Part shown: positions 24,468-34,027 of the stretch, piece by piece
Layout of the letters: each line of letters starts with the position of its first letter
Numbering within the stretch: position 1 is the stretch's first letter
Assembly: GCF_900103325.1 (NCBI RefSeq)
Contig: NZ_FMXM01000018.1
Location: 1-64,000, forward strand
Source of the DNA: Mesorhizobium qingshengii
Lineage (GTDB): Bacteria; Pseudomonadota; Alphaproteobacteria; Rhizobiales; Rhizobiaceae
DNA: 64,000 nucleotides
Direction of reading: 5' to 3'
The notes under the pieces: model-generated
What the model saw: the letters and a program-made list of their open reading frames with translations, nothing else
Databases searched by the model: none
What the model was told of the DNA's origin: nothing
Position numbers and translations under genes: made by a program

Positions 24468-26075
24468 TCAGGCGGCCGTCTTGATCATGTCCGCCGCCTT
24501 TTCGGCGATCATGATGGTCGGTGCATTGGTGTTGCCGCCGATCAGCGTCGGCATCACCGAAGCGTCGACGACCCGCAAGGCCTGGATGCCGCGCACACGC
24601 AGTTGCGGATCGACCACCGCCATATCGTCGGTACCCATCTTGCAGGTGCCCGCCGGGTGATAGATCGTATCGGCTCGGGCGCGGATATGCGCCATCAACT
24701 CCGCGTCGCTCGAAACCCCGGCGGTGTAGATCTCCTTGTCGCGATATTTGGCCAGAGCTGGCGCCTCCAGTATGCCGCGCATCATTCTGACGCCCTTGAG
24801 CAACAGGTCGGCGTCGCGTTCGTCGGACAGGAAACGCGGATCGATGCGGGGTGGCGCCAGCGGATTTGGCGTCGACAGACCGACCTCGCCGCGCGAATGC
24901 GGCCGAAGCACGCAAACATGGCAGGAAAAGCCATAACCCATATGCAGCTTGCGGCCATGATCATCGACGATGGCGATGCAGAAGTGCAGTTGCAGGTCGG
25001 GCCGGTCTATCGCCGGGTCGGATTTGAGAAAGGCGCCACCCTCCGCGTAAGGCGTCGCGATCATGCCGCCGCCGTCCTTGCGCCAGCGCCGCAGATGCCG
25101 CAGCAGGCCAGGCAGGCCGCGCAGGCCGATGCCCATCATGTCGGCATCCCTTGACGTCCAGCCCATGATGAAATCGAGATGATCCTGCAGGTTCTTGCCG
25201 ACGCCGGGCAGTTCATGAACGATCGGAATTCCGTGCGCCGCAAGCTCGACAGCCGGGCCGATCCCCGAAAGCAACAAGAGTTGCGGTGAGCCGAAAGCAC
25301 CACCGCAGACAATGACCTCACGCCTGGCTTTCACAACGACTTCGTCCTTGCCCGCGCGGTAGCGCACGCCGGTGGCCCGCTTGCCGTCAAGGACGATGCC
25401 CGTGGCATGCGCTCCGGTGATCACGGTCAGGTTCGGCCGGTTCATGGCCGGATGCAGATAGGCGGCGGCCGCCGAGCAGCGCTCGCCATTGCGGCGTTCG
25501 CCCCAGAATTGCGTCACCTGATAAAGCCCCGCCCCTTCCTGCTCTGGTCCATTGAAATCATCGTTGCGACGGATCTGGTTTTCGCCGCAGGCCTCGACAA
25601 ACGCCCGGGACAGCGCACGCGGCTCCTGCTGCTCGGCGACCCGCAGCGGCCCGTCGCCGCCGTGCAGGGCGCTGGTGCCGCGCTGGTTGCCTTCCGCGCG
25701 CCGGAAATAGGGCAACACCTCGTTCCATGACCAGCCGTCGCAGCCGAGATCGGCCCATTCGTCATAGTCGCCACTGTGCCCGCGTGTGTAGAGCATGGCA
25801 TTGATGGCGCTGGAGCCGCCCAGCGCCTTGCCGCGCGGCTGGTAGCCCTTGCGGCCGCCAAGCCCCTGCTGCGGCACCGTCTCGAATGCCCAGTTGTTGA
25901 TCTTCGGCCTGCCTGGCAGCAGGGCAATGATGCCCGCCGGGGCGCGAATGAGCAGGTTCCTGCCCTCGCCGCCGGCTTCGATCAGGCAGACTGTTTTCGA
26001 TGGATCTTCGGAGAGCCGCGCGGCAAGCGTGCAGCCAGCGGACCCGCCGCCGGCGATGACATAGTCGAAATCCAT
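24468..26075 (-). CDS. GMC-family FAD-dependent oxidoreductase (choline-dehydrogenase-like)
   Basis: A 535-residue flavoprotein. MDFDYVIAGGGSAGCTLAARLSED holds the FAD dinucleotide-binding motif. The GMC signatures are PRGKALGGSSAINAMLYTRG and GAFGSPQLLLLSGIGP, and the C-terminal catalytic segment is YHPAGTCKMGTD with NPTLIGGNTNAPTIMIAEK-type end. It oxidises an alcohol, but it is not beside betB or other choline genes, so the substrate is open. The ATG at 26075 has GGAGGAG upstream; the frame reaching 26120 is rejected. Confidence 0.92.
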   Translation of the reverse strand: MDFDYVIAGGGSAGCTLAARLSEDPSKTVCLIEAGGEGRNLLIRAPAGIIALLPGRPKINNWAFETVPQQGLGGRKGYQPRGKALGGSSAINAMLYTRGHSGDYDEWADLGCDGWSWNEVLPYFRRAEGNQRGTSALHGGDGPLRVAEQQEPRALSRAFVEACGENQIRRNDDFNGPEQEGAGLYQVTQFWGERRNGERCSAAAAYLHPAMNRPNLTVITGAHATGIVLDGKRATGVRYRAGKDEVVVKARREVIVCGGAFGSPQLLLLSGIGPAVELAAHGIPIVHELPGVGKNLQDHLDFIMGWTSRDADMMGIGLRGLPGLLRHLRRWRKDGGGMIATPYAEGGAFLKSDPAIDRPDLQLHFCIAIVDDHGRKLHMGYGFSCHVCVLRPHSRGEVGLSTPNPLAPPRIDPRFLSDERDADLLLKGVRMMRGILEAPALAKYRDKEIYTAGVSSDAELMAHIRARADTIYHPAGTCKMGTDDMAVVDPQLRVRGIQALRVVDASVMPTLIGGNTNAPTIMIAEKAADMIKTAA

Positions 26076-26192
26076 GGTCTCCTCCTGGCACCCGGCGGAT
26101 GTTTCCGTCCGGACGACCAAGAGAAGGCCTGATCACCGCTGATGTAAAGGCGCCCGGAACTACCGCTGCGTCAACCCAAGCAGCATTGAGAT

Positions 26193-26726
26193 TCAGCCGG
26201 CCCGCACCCGTCGCCAGGAATACTTTGGGCCCTTGGGCTCCGGCACGGCGGCCGGCTGGTAGTATAGCCCCAACCCGCCGGTGCGTCCCTCTTCCAGGCG
26301 CTTCAACAGCACCGGATTCGAAATCTCGAACTCATCGAAGCCAAGCCGCAGCATATGCGGCAACTGGTCGACGAGAACCTGCCCGGTGGCGCGCACCGCG
26401 CCTTCGAAATGATAGCGCCCGCGCAGCAGTTCACCCTTGGAGAAGGAGCGGCCGTCGCTGAAGGCCGGGAAGGCCAGTGCCACCAGCGACAGCTGGTCGA
26501 GCAGGTCGGCTATCTTCTCGAGCTGATCGCCTGGCTGCAGCACGACGCCGAGCCGCTCCTTGGCGGAGCGGCGCACTTGCGGGTCAAGGTCTAGGAACGC
26601 CTGCAGCGGCAGGATGAAGCGGCCATTGCCGGCAAGCGCCTCGGCGCTTTCGGCATGAGCCCACTCATCCTCACGAAAACCCGTCGGGGTCCACAGGCGG
26701 GTCTCCGGTGTCGTCGGTTCAGTCAT
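26193..26726 (-). CDS. DUF934 protein of the sulfite-reductase operon
   Basis: A 177-residue protein of the DUF934 family, almost always encoded with assimilatory sulfite reductase and presumed to help it; its biochemical role is not settled. The core GVVLQPGDQLEKIADLLDQLSLVALAFPAFSDGR, the YHFEGAVRATGQVLVDQLPHMLRLGFDEFE stretch, and the YYQP end fit. ATG at 26726 has AGGA upstream. It is the last gene of the cys operon but is parted from cysH by a 144-base palindromic repeat. Confidence 0.9.
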   Translation of the reverse strand: MTEPTTPETRLWTPTGFREDEWAHAESAEALAGNGRFILPLQAFLDLDPQVRRSAKERLGVVLQPGDQLEKIADLLDQLSLVALAFPAFSDGRSFSKGELLRGRYHFEGAVRATGQVLVDQLPHMLRLGFDEFEISNPVLLKRLEEGRTGGLGLYYQPAAVPEPKGPKYSWRRVRAG

Positions 26727-26754
26727 CAAAAGTTCCTAAATATTCAAACGGCCA

Positions 26755-26898
26755 AGGATGTGTTGAGATTCAGGTCAGGCTGCGCCGAAAATGGCGGCTT
26801 CCGAGAACCGGAGCGGAGCGTACCTGAAGTACGTGAGCACCGGAAGCGCAGGAAGCTGCCGTTTGCAGGCCAGCCTCACCTGAATATCAGCACATCCT
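26755..26898. repeat. 144-bp palindromic intergenic repeat, copy A (within the cys operon)
   Basis: The ends are inverted repeats of 21 bases with two mismatches (left starts AGGATGTGTTGAG; right ends CAGCACATCCT). Inside, AAATGGCGGCTTCC faces GGAAGCTGCCGTTT, and at the centre CGTAC and GTACG flank a short loop. The whole element can fold as one long imperfect hairpin. Copy B is at 51119-51261 and a lone end is at 62306-62320. The right end overlaps the TAG stop of cysH (26897-26899). It carries no gene. Confidence 0.85.
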
Positions 26899-27661
26899 AA
26901 AGGGATGCATCGGTCAGCGACACCTCCAACCCCGAAAGGTGGATGCCGCACTCGGTCTTGGCATGGCCTGCCCAGCGGCCGCTGCGCGCGTCCTCGCCCG
27001 GCTGCACAGGCTGCGTGCACGGGAAGCAGCCGATCGACAGATAGCCATAGGCGACCAGCGGATTTTCGCGCAGCGCATGCGCGCGCATGTAGTCGGCCTG
27101 GTCCGATGTCGTCCAATGCGCCAATGGATTGATGCGCATACGCGCGCCGACCGCCTCGAACACCGGAATCGCCGCCCGCGTCGCGGCCTGGAAGCGCTTG
27201 CGCCCGGTGAGCCAGGCACGAAACGGCGCGACACCACGCGCCAGTGGCTCGACCTTGCGCACGTCGCAGCAGGCGTCGGTGTCGCTCTGGTGCAGATTGC
27301 CCGTCGGATCGATCCGTTCGAGCGCAGCCTCCTCGGGCTTGATTACCCGGATATTGGTCAGCCCGAAATCGGCGACAAGCGCGTCGCGATAGCCGAGCGT
27401 CTCCTCGAAATGCTTGCCGGTGTCGAGGAAGATGACCGGCAGCGTGCGGTCGATCTTGGCGATCATGTGCAGCAGCACCGCCGAATCCGCTCCGAAAGAC
27501 GACACCGCGGCGATCTCGTCGTGGAACAGTTCACGGGCCGACCGTTCGATGATCTCGAGCGGATTCAGATGACCGTAAAGCGCATCGAGTCCCGCCGCCC
27601 TGGCGGCGATGCCGTCATCGACGTCGACGATACGGTCAAGCGGCCTTGGCTTCGCCAGCAT
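26897..27661 (-). CDS. cysH: Adenylyl-sulfate (APS) reductase
   Basis: A 254-residue reductase that converts activated sulfate to sulfite with thioredoxin or glutathione. Two cysteine pairs, DACCDVRK and GCFPC, form the CC-CxxC pattern of the [4Fe-4S] cluster found in enzymes that use APS rather than PAPS; the C-terminal ECGIHL supplies the catalytic cysteine. PP-loop motif SSFGADSAVLLH. ATG at 27661 overlaps the end of cysI by 26 bases. The longer arginine-rich frame to 27847 is rejected. The stop codon coincides with the end of repeat copy A. Confidence 0.94.
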   Translation of the reverse strand: MLAKPRPLDRIVDVDDGIAARAAGLDALYGHLNPLEIIERSARELFHDEIAAVSSFGADSAVLLHMIAKIDRTLPVIFLDTGKHFEETLGYRDALVADFGLTNIRVIKPEEAALERIDPTGNLHQSDTDACCDVRKVEPLARGVAPFRAWLTGRKRFQAATRAAIPVFEAVGARMRINPLAHWTTSDQADYMRAHALRENPLVAYGYLSIGCFPCTQPVQPGEDARSGRWAGHAKTECGIHLSGLEVSLTDASL

Positions 27662-29306
27662 AGAGCGCCTCCTTGAACGGCGCGGGACCGACACGGCGGT
27701 AGGCGTCGATGAATTTCTCTTGGGGGTTGAGCCGAAGGCCGAGATAGGTCTCGACGATCTGCTCGATGGCGTCGGTGATCTCTTCCGACGAGAAGCCGCG
27801 GCCGATGATCTCGCCGACCGACGTGTTCTCGTCGGCCGAGCCGCCAAGCGTCACCTGATAGAGCTCCGAGCCCTTCTTCTCGACACCCAGTATGCCGATA
27901 TGTCCTACATGGTGATGGCCGCAGGCATTGATGCAGCCGGAGATCTTCAGCTTCAGTTCGCCGATCTCGCGCTGCCGCTCCAGCGAGGCGAAGCGGCGCG
28001 AGATTTCCTGCGCGATCGGGATCGAGCGCGCCGTCGCCAGCGCGCAGTAATCGAGGCCCGGGCACGAGATGATGTCCGATATCAGGTTGGAATTGGCCGT
28101 CGCCAGCCCGATGTCGACCAGCGCGTCATAGACCGCCTTGAGGTCGGCGCGCGCCACGTGCGGCAGGATCAGGTTCTGCTCATGGCTGACGCGAAGTTCG
28201 TCGAAGGCGTATTTCTCGGCGATGTCGGCGACCGCTTCCATCTGGCTGTCCGAGGCGTCGCCCGGAACCTCGCCGATGCCCTTCAGGGAGATGGTCACCG
28301 CCGCGTAGTCGGGATGGCGGTGCGTCACCACGTTCTGGTCGAGCCACTGCGAGAAGCCCTTCGAATCCAGCCGTGCAAGCTTGACTGCCTGGTCGCCTTC
28401 CGGCCGGTCGGTCAGCGCCGGCGGCGCGAAATAGGCCTCGATAGCGCGGATGTCGGCCGCCGGCAGCTTCAGCTCGGCGTCCTTCAACTCCTGCCACTCG
28501 GCCTCGACCTGGCGGGTGATTTCGTCGACGCCGGTTTCGTGGACCAGGATCTTGATGCGCGCCTTGTACTTGTTGTCGCGGCGGCCATAGAGGTTGTAAA
28601 CGCGCAGGATCGCCGTGCAGTAGGACAGGAGGTCGGCTTCCGGCAGGAAGTCGCGGATCTTTCTGGCCACCATCGGCGTGCGGCCCTGGCCGCCGCCGAC
28701 ATAGACGGCAAAGCCAAGCTCGCCGGCGGCGTTCTTCTTCAGGTGCAGGCCGATGTCATGCGTCTGGATGGCGGCACGGTCGCGCTCGGCACCGGTCACC
28801 GCGATCTTGAACTTGCGCGGCAGGAACGAGAATTCCGGATGCACCGACGACCACTGGCGCAGGATTTCCGCATAGGGCCGCGGATCGGCGACTTCGTCGG
28901 CGGCCGCGCCGGCGAAATGGTCGGCGGTGACGTTGCGGATGCAATTGCCGCTGGTCTGGATGGCGTGCATCTCGACGCTGGCCAGATCGGCCAGGATCGC
29001 CGGAATGTCCGACAACGCCGGCCAGTTGAACTGGATGTTCTGGCGCGTGGTGAAGTGTCCATAGCCCTTGTCGTATTTGCGGGCGATGTGGCCGAGCATG
29101 CGCAACTGCTTGCCGTTCAGCGTGCCATAGGGCACCGCGATGCGCAGCATGTAGGCGTGCAGCTGAAGATAGACGCCGTTCATCAGCCGGAGCGGCCGGA
29201 ACTGGTCCTCGGTGATCTCGCCGGCAAGCCGGCGCTGGACCTGGTCGCTGAACTCGGCGACGCGGGCCTGGACAAAATCGTGGTCGAACTCATCGTAACG
29301 GTACAT
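27636..29306 (-). CDS. cysI: Sulfite/nitrite reductase hemoprotein (assimilatory)
   Basis: A 556-residue siroheme and [4Fe-4S] enzyme that reduces sulfite to sulfide by six electrons. The ferredoxin-like halves contain GHFTTRQNIQFNW and the siroheme-site TSGNCIRNVT. The cluster cysteines are CPGLDYC and, 42 residues or so later, CINACGHHH. It lies between DUF2849 and cysH in the order cysG-DUF2849-cysI-cysH-DUF934, the standard rhizobial arrangement, so sulfite rather than nitrite is the likely substrate. Confidence 0.93.
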   Translation of the reverse strand: MYRYDEFDHDFVQARVAEFSDQVQRRLAGEITEDQFRPLRLMNGVYLQLHAYMLRIAVPYGTLNGKQLRMLGHIARKYDKGYGHFTTRQNIQFNWPALSDIPAILADLASVEMHAIQTSGNCIRNVTADHFAGAAADEVADPRPYAEILRQWSSVHPEFSFLPRKFKIAVTGAERDRAAIQTHDIGLHLKKNAAGELGFAVYVGGGQGRTPMVARKIRDFLPEADLLSYCTAILRVYNLYGRRDNKYKARIKILVHETGVDEITRQVEAEWQELKDAELKLPAADIRAIEAYFAPPALTDRPEGDQAVKLARLDSKGFSQWLDQNVVTHRHPDYAAVTISLKGIGEVPGDASDSQMEAVADIAEKYAFDELRVSHEQNLILPHVARADLKAVYDALVDIGLATANSNLISDIISCPGLDYCALATARSIPIAQEISRRFASLERQREIGELKLKISGCINACGHHHVGHIGILGVEKKGSELYQVTLGGSADENTSVGEIIGRGFSSEEITDAIEQIVETYLGLRLNPQEKFIDAYRRVGPAPFKEALYAGEAKAA

Positions 29307-29353
29307 GCTTGGTCTTTCCGGGCGCGTCCGCCAGTGTTCACTAATGGCTTGAC

Positions 29354-29647
29354 TTACGCCGCGTGGGCAGCCTGCTTGCCGAGGTCGTTGCGGATGGTGG
29401 GGCCGGCGGCGCGGATCTTCTCGCGCAGCCGCACCGGCTCGACAGCGCCGTTGACGACATCCGCGTCGATCAGATTGACGTCGACCACTTCATTGTCGGC
29501 ATAGGCCTTGGCGCCGATCGCCTCCAGGCGGTCCTCGGCTGCCTTGTCATGGGCAAGGTCGGCATGGTCCACCGTCTCGGCCCAGCCGCCATCGGCATAC
29601 CAGACTGCAATGCCGTCGGTCAGGCGGTTGGCGGTCAGTATCTTCAT
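29354..29647 (-). CDS. DUF2849 protein
   Basis: A 97-residue protein (MKILTANRLTDGIAVWYADGGW) of DUF2849, found in alphaproteobacterial cys operons between cysG and cysI. Function unknown; a role in electron delivery or assembly of sulfite reductase is only a guess from context. Its ATG overlaps the cysG stop (ATGA). Confidence 0.9.
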   Translation of the reverse strand: MKILTANRLTDGIAVWYADGGWAETVDHADLAHDKAAEDRLEAIGAKAYADNEVVDVNLIDADVVNGAVEPVRLREKIRAAGPTIRNDLGKQAAHAA

Positions 29648-31095
29648 TGTTCAACTCCTACGGCAGCGGCAGTTGCCGCGCTTTCATGCCTGTGTGCCCC
29701 GAGCGGCTCGGAACGTTCAAAGTTGGCGCCGGCGACCGCGTCGCCAATGATGGTCATGACCGGGCCGGTCAGATCGGCACGCGCTTCGAGCGACGGCAGG
29801 TCGGCAAGCGTGCCGTGGAAACGGCGACGATTGGCAAGGCTGGCATTCTCGACCACGGCCACAGCCGTATCCGGCGACAGGCCCGCTTCGATCAACCGGC
29901 CGGCAACCTCGGCTGCCACCGAACGGCCCATATAGACGGCGACGGTGGCGCCGGAAATCGCGAGCTTGGCCCAGTCGGGCAACGAATTGCCCTTGAGGTC
30001 GTGGCCAGTGGTGAACACCATCGACGACGACACGCCGCGCAAGGTCAGCGGCAGTTCGAAATCGGCGGCGGCGGCGAAGGCCGCGGTGACACCTGGAACC
30101 ACCTCATAGGCGATGCCGGCGTCCCGAAGGGCCGCCATCTCCTCGCCGGCCCGGCCGAACACCAGCGGGTCGCCCGACTTCAGCCGCACGACGCGCTTGC
30201 CTTCGCGGCCGAGTTCGACCAGCAGCGCATTGATTTCGGCCTGGCTCTTGGTGTGGCAGCCCTTGCGTTTGCCCACCGGCAGGCGCTCGGCATCGCGGCG
30301 GCCCATGGCGACGATCGCCTCCGGCACCAGCGCGTCATGAACGATGACATCGGCCTCCGTCAGCAGGCGGTGCGCGCGCAGCGTCAGAAGATCCTCGGCG
30401 CCGGGGCCGGCGCCGACCAGAGCGATGTGGCCCGAGGCGGGCGCATTCGACAGCAACAGGTCGGTGGCGGCGTCATGCGCCTGCGACAGCTCGCCGGCTT
30501 CGACAGCCCGCGCCGGAGCGCCCTGGAAGAAGCCGCTCCAGAAGCGACGGCGGACATTGCCCTTCGGCAGCAGCTTCTCGGCGGCACTACGAAACGAAGC
30601 GGCCAGCACTGCCAGCGATCCAAGCGACGGCGACAGCATCTGGTCGATGCGAGCGCGCAGCATCTGGGCAAGCACCGGGCCGGCGCCTTCCGTGCCGATG
30701 GCAATCGCGACCGGTGCACGGTTGACCAGCGCCGGGGTGAAGAAATCGCAGAGCTCCGGCCGGTCGACGGCATTGACCGGAATGCCCAGCCGGTGCGCAT
30801 CCGCTGCAACGCGGCGGTCAAGCGCCTCGTCGCCGCTGGCCGCAAACACCAGGACCACGCCTTCGAGATGGCTGGCGTCATAGGATACGGCGACGCGCGT
30901 CAGATTGTTCTGGGCGATGAAGGTCAAAAGGTCCGGCTCGGCGTTTTCGGCGATAATGCGCAAGACCGCGCTCGACTGTCCTATCAGCCGCGCCTTGGCC
31001 AGCGCTTCTTCGCCGCCGCCGACAATGGCCACGGCTTTGCCCTCGACCCGCATGAAGACGGGAAAGGCATTGAGCTTGGCATTGGCCTGCGGCAT
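29644..31095 (-). CDS. cysG: Siroheme synthase (trifunctional CysG)
   Basis: A 483-residue fusion that makes siroheme for CysI. The N-terminal dehydrogenase/ferrochelatase half (about 1-215) starts with VEGKAVAIVGGGEEALAKARL. The C-terminal uroporphyrinogen-III methyltransferase half (about 225-465) has HIALVGAGPGAEDLLTLRAHRLL, VRLKSGDPLVFGRAGEE, and the VPGVTAA loop. ATG at 31095 gives the family beginning; the 45 extra residues reachable upstream are unlike it. First gene of the operon. Confidence 0.94.
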   Translation of the reverse strand: MPQANAKLNAFPVFMRVEGKAVAIVGGGEEALAKARLIGQSSAVLRIIAENAEPDLLTFIAQNNLTRVAVSYDASHLEGVVLVFAASGDEALDRRVAADAHRLGIPVNAVDRPELCDFFTPALVNRAPVAIAIGTEGAGPVLAQMLRARIDQMLSPSLGSLAVLAASFRSAAEKLLPKGNVRRRFWSGFFQGAPARAVEAGELSQAHDAATDLLLSNAPASGHIALVGAGPGAEDLLTLRAHRLLTEADVIVHDALVPEAIVAMGRRDAERLPVGKRKGCHTKSQAEINALLVELGREGKRVVRLKSGDPLVFGRAGEEMAALRDAGIAYEVVPGVTAAFAAAADFELPLTLRGVSSSMVFTTGHDLKGNSLPDWAKLAISGATVAVYMGRSVAAEVAGRLIEAGLSPDTAVAVVENASLANRRRFHGTLADLPSLEARADLTGPVMTIIGDAVAGANFERSEPLGAHRHESAATAAAVGVEQ

Positions 31096-31523
31096 GACGA
31101 AAGCAATCCGGGAACAGTTTGGCAGTTTTACGCCTGGGCGCGAAAAACCAGAAGCAAAGCACTCGCGCATCCGGTGATGGCAGGCAATCGCTTTTTCGCA
31201 ACTGCGAAAGGCAGGAGAAAAATATTCCACATCCGCGCACAGGGCGGAATCAAGTCGCTAGAGCAGGCCTTGATTTAAGCTCTTTTTAGCCGTCAGCGCC
31301 CTATCGCGCAAAACAGTTTTTTCTAATTTCTACCAATTCTGTAGATTAAAGTCGCCGGCCGACGGGCCTCGCCTCCGGCGTCGGACGGACGGCGTTCGGC
31401 TGGGCCTTCGCGGTGGGAACATTACCGGTTCGAAACGCGTTGCCAGAACGTCCATCACCCGAAATCGAAACCTGTCTGGAGCGTGGCAAGGCTTCCCGGC
31501 AGCGGAGAAAGGAACCTGTCATC
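31096..31523. other. 428-base divergent region between cysG and the Host_attach gene
   Basis: No gene is seen. The middle (about 31270-31350) is AT-rich and likely holds the promoters. An imperfect dyad, TTTCTAC (31327-31333) against GTAGATT (31341-31347), lies about 235 bases before cysG and could be an operator for sulfur control. I cannot name the regulator, and no riboswitch fold was recognised. Confidence 0.4.
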
Positions 31524-31973
31524 ATGAACACAATCAACCTGAAGCACGGCATCTGGGTCATGGTGGCAGATGGCGAGAAGGCGCTTTTCCTCAGGAATGC
31601 CGGCGACAACAAATATCCGAATCTCGAGGTCGTGCAGGAAATGGAGCAGGACAACCCACCCACCCGCGAGCAAGGCAGTGACAGCCCGGGCCGATACAAT
31701 GATGGTCCCTCGGTGCACCGCAGCGCGGTCGAGGATACGGACTGGCATCGGATCGGCAAGGAGCGTTTCGCCGATGAGATCGCCGCCAGGCTCTACAAGC
31801 TCGCGCATAGTGGCGAGTTCAGCGAGATCGTGCTTGTCGCACCGCCGATGGTGCTGGGGACCATGCGCAAGAAGCTTCATAAGGAAGTCGAGGATAAAGT
31901 GACCGCCGAAATTCCCAAGACGCTCACCAACCACGCCCTATTCGAAATCGAGGCCCTGTTGCAGGCAGCCTGA
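31524..31973 (+). CDS. Host_attach family protein
   Basis: A 149-residue protein of the family annotated 'required for attachment to host cells' (Host_attach, first noted in Agrobacterium). It opens with NLKHGIWVMVADGEKALFLRN and ends with an alpha/beta segment EIVLVAPPMVLGTMRKKLHKEVEDKV, a fold that resembles the eRF1/baeRF group. The name reflects one early report, and the molecular role is uncertain. ATG at 31524 has AAGGA upstream. It stands alone. Confidence 0.85.
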   Translation: MNTINLKHGIWVMVADGEKALFLRNAGDNKYPNLEVVQEMEQDNPPTREQGSDSPGRYNDGPSVHRSAVEDTDWHRIGKERFADEIAARLYKLAHSGEFSEIVLVAPPMVLGTMRKKLHKEVEDKVTAEIPKTLTNHALFEIEALLQAA

Positions 31974-32164
31974 TCGTTGACCATCGCGGGAACTCAAAAC
32001 CGATCGGCGTCTTGTTCGGCCGCCGGTCGAGTATTTGCGGGTTCACCGTCGATTTCATGCCCTCGCGGGTTGCATCGCCGTCATCCCGTCCACCATATTG
32101 AACAGGCGGCGGCTTTGGGCGGCGCACATCCGACATCTCAGATTTGAAAGGCGCTCCATAGACA

Positions 32165-33961
32165 ATGCCGCATGACACGCCCCTTATCGCCACTATCGTC
32201 GCCGGTCTGGGGCTGGCTTTCGTCTTCGGCGCTCTCGCCAACCGCTTCCGCATTCCGCCGCTGGTCGGCTATCTCGTAGCCGGCGTGCTGGTCGGGCCGA
32301 ACACGCCGGGCTTCGTCGCCGATGCCGGGCTTGCCAACGAGTTGGCCGAAATCGGCGTCATCCTCCTGATGTTCGGCGTCGGCCTGCATTTCTCGCTGAA
32401 GGATCTGCTGTCGGTGCGCGCCATCGCCGTGCCCGGCGCCATCGTCCAGATCGGCTTTGCCACCGCGCTCGGCGCCGGGCTTGCCTGGATGCTCGGCTGG
32501 TCGATGGGAGCCGGGCTGGTCTTTGGCCTGGCGCTCTCGGTCGCCTCGACCGTGGTGCTGCTGCGCGCCTTGCAGGAACGCCGCCTGATCGAAAGCGAAC
32601 GCGGTCGCATCGCGGTCGGCTGGCTGATCGTCGAGGACCTGGCCATGGTGCTGGCGCTGGTACTGCTGCCGGCACTTGCCGGCGTGCTCGGCGGCCAGGA
32701 ACAGACTGACGCCCACGCCAGCGGCTTGCTGTCGCTGCCGGCCAGCTACGGCATCTGGGGCGTCGTCGGCATCACGCTGGCCAAGGTCGCCGCTTTCGTC
32801 GTCGTCATGCTGGTCGTCGGGCGCCGGGTCATTCCCTGGATCCTGCATTATGTCGCCCATACCGGCTCGCGCGAACTGTTCCGGCTGGCCGTGCTCGCCA
32901 TCGCGCTCGGCGTCGCCTTCGGCGCGGCAAAACTGTTCGGGGTCTCGCTGGCGCTGGGCGCCTTCTTCGCCGGCATGATCATGAGCGAGTCCGAGCTCAG
33001 CCATCGCGCGGCGGAAGAATCGCTACCGCTGCGCGATGCCTTCTCGGTGCTGTTCTTCGTCTCGGTCGGCATGCTGTTCGATCCGTTCAGCCTCATCAGC
33101 AATGGCTGGCCGATCCTGGCGACGCTCGCCATCATCGTCATCGGCAAGTCGTTGGCGGCGTTCGTCATCGTCATTGCCTTCGGCCATCCGCTGGCCACCG
33201 CGCTGATGATTTCGGCGAGCCTTGCCCAGATCGGCGAATTCTCTTTCATCCTGGCCGAACTCGGCGTCGGGCTGAAGCTTCTCCCCGAACAGGGCCGCGA
33301 CCTCATCCTGGCTGGCGCCATCCTGTCGATCGTCCTCAACCCGCTGATGTTCCTGGCCATCGACTGGATGAAGCCGTGGCTTGAAACCCGCGCCGCCAGG
33401 ACGGCGCCGCCGGTCGAGGCAAAGCCGGTCGGTCCGGCGACGGAGCCGGGCCAAGTTGCCTCGGTCGTGGCAACAACGAACGGGGAAGACGGGCCGCCGC
33501 CGAGGACAAGCCTCACCAACCACGCCATCCTGATCGGCTATGGTCGTGTCGGCAGCCTCGTCGGTGCATCGCTTAAAGAGGCAACCCTGCCCTTTCTCGT
33601 CATCGAGGACGCCGACAAGACACTGGCCAGGCTGAAGGCCGACGGCATCGAGACCGTCTCCGGCAACGCGGCCAACGCCGAAGTGTTCGCCGCCGCCAAT
33701 CCTGAAGGCGCCAAGCGCCTGATCCTCGCCATTCCCAATGCCTTCGAGGCCGGACAGATCGTGATGCGGGCGCGCGCCGCCAATCCCGGCATCAACGTCA
33801 TTGCCCGCGCCCATTCCGACGCCGAGGTCGAGCATCTCAAGGGCCTCGGCGCCGACACCGTCATCATGGGCGAGCGCGAGATCGCGCGGGGCATTGTCGA
33901 AGAGGTGTTCGGGCAAAAGCCGATGCTGCGGCCGGAGGCTGGCGAGCCCTCAGCGGCCTAA
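32165..33961 (+). CDS. CPA2-family potassium/proton antiporter (YbaL/KefB-like) with RCK domain
   Basis: A 598-residue membrane protein. Twelve or thirteen helices (about 5-390) form a Na_H_exchanger domain with the family sequences LVGYLVAGVLVGPNTPGF and ANELAEIGVILLMFGVGLHFS. A hydrophilic linker leads to a TrkA-N/RCK nucleotide-binding domain (about 455-575; NHAILIGYGRVGSLVGASLKE). It exports K+ in exchange for H+, gated by nucleotides. It has no KefF-like partner beside it. Confidence 0.9.
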   Translation: MPHDTPLIATIVAGLGLAFVFGALANRFRIPPLVGYLVAGVLVGPNTPGFVADAGLANELAEIGVILLMFGVGLHFSLKDLLSVRAIAVPGAIVQIGFATALGAGLAWMLGWSMGAGLVFGLALSVASTVVLLRALQERRLIESERGRIAVGWLIVEDLAMVLALVLLPALAGVLGGQEQTDAHASGLLSLPASYGIWGVVGITLAKVAAFVVVMLVVGRRVIPWILHYVAHTGSRELFRLAVLAIALGVAFGAAKLFGVSLALGAFFAGMIMSESELSHRAAEESLPLRDAFSVLFFVSVGMLFDPFSLISNGWPILATLAIIVIGKSLAAFVIVIAFGHPLATALMISASLAQIGEFSFILAELGVGLKLLPEQGRDLILAGAILSIVLNPLMFLAIDWMKPWLETRAARTAPPVEAKPVGPATEPGQVASVVATTNGEDGPPPRTSLTNHAILIGYGRVGSLVGASLKEATLPFLVIEDADKTLARLKADGIETVSGNAANAEVFAAANPEGAKRLILAIPNAFEAGQIVMRARAANPGINVIARAHSDAEVEHLKGLGADTVIMGEREIARGIVEEVFGQKPMLRPEAGEPSAA

Positions 33962-34027
33962 ACCAATCTCGGCTCGCCCACACGTGCTGGCAATGTGATC
34001 GCCTCGGCGGTGCGCAAGCGAGAGCAA

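Noticed and set aside
27609..29504. Open frame of about 630 codons on the plus strand opposite cysI
   Set aside because: It is antisense to a fully motif-supported sulfite reductase; the product is Arg/Asp/Val-rich with no family match.
29647..31278. Open frame of about 540 codons on the plus strand opposite cysG
   Set aside because: Shadow of cysG in the complementary frame; no recognisable domain.
31096..31523. Possible riboswitch in the cysG leader
   Set aside because: Searched by eye for SAM, cobalamin and TPP conserved cores; none seen. Only a weak dyad remains.
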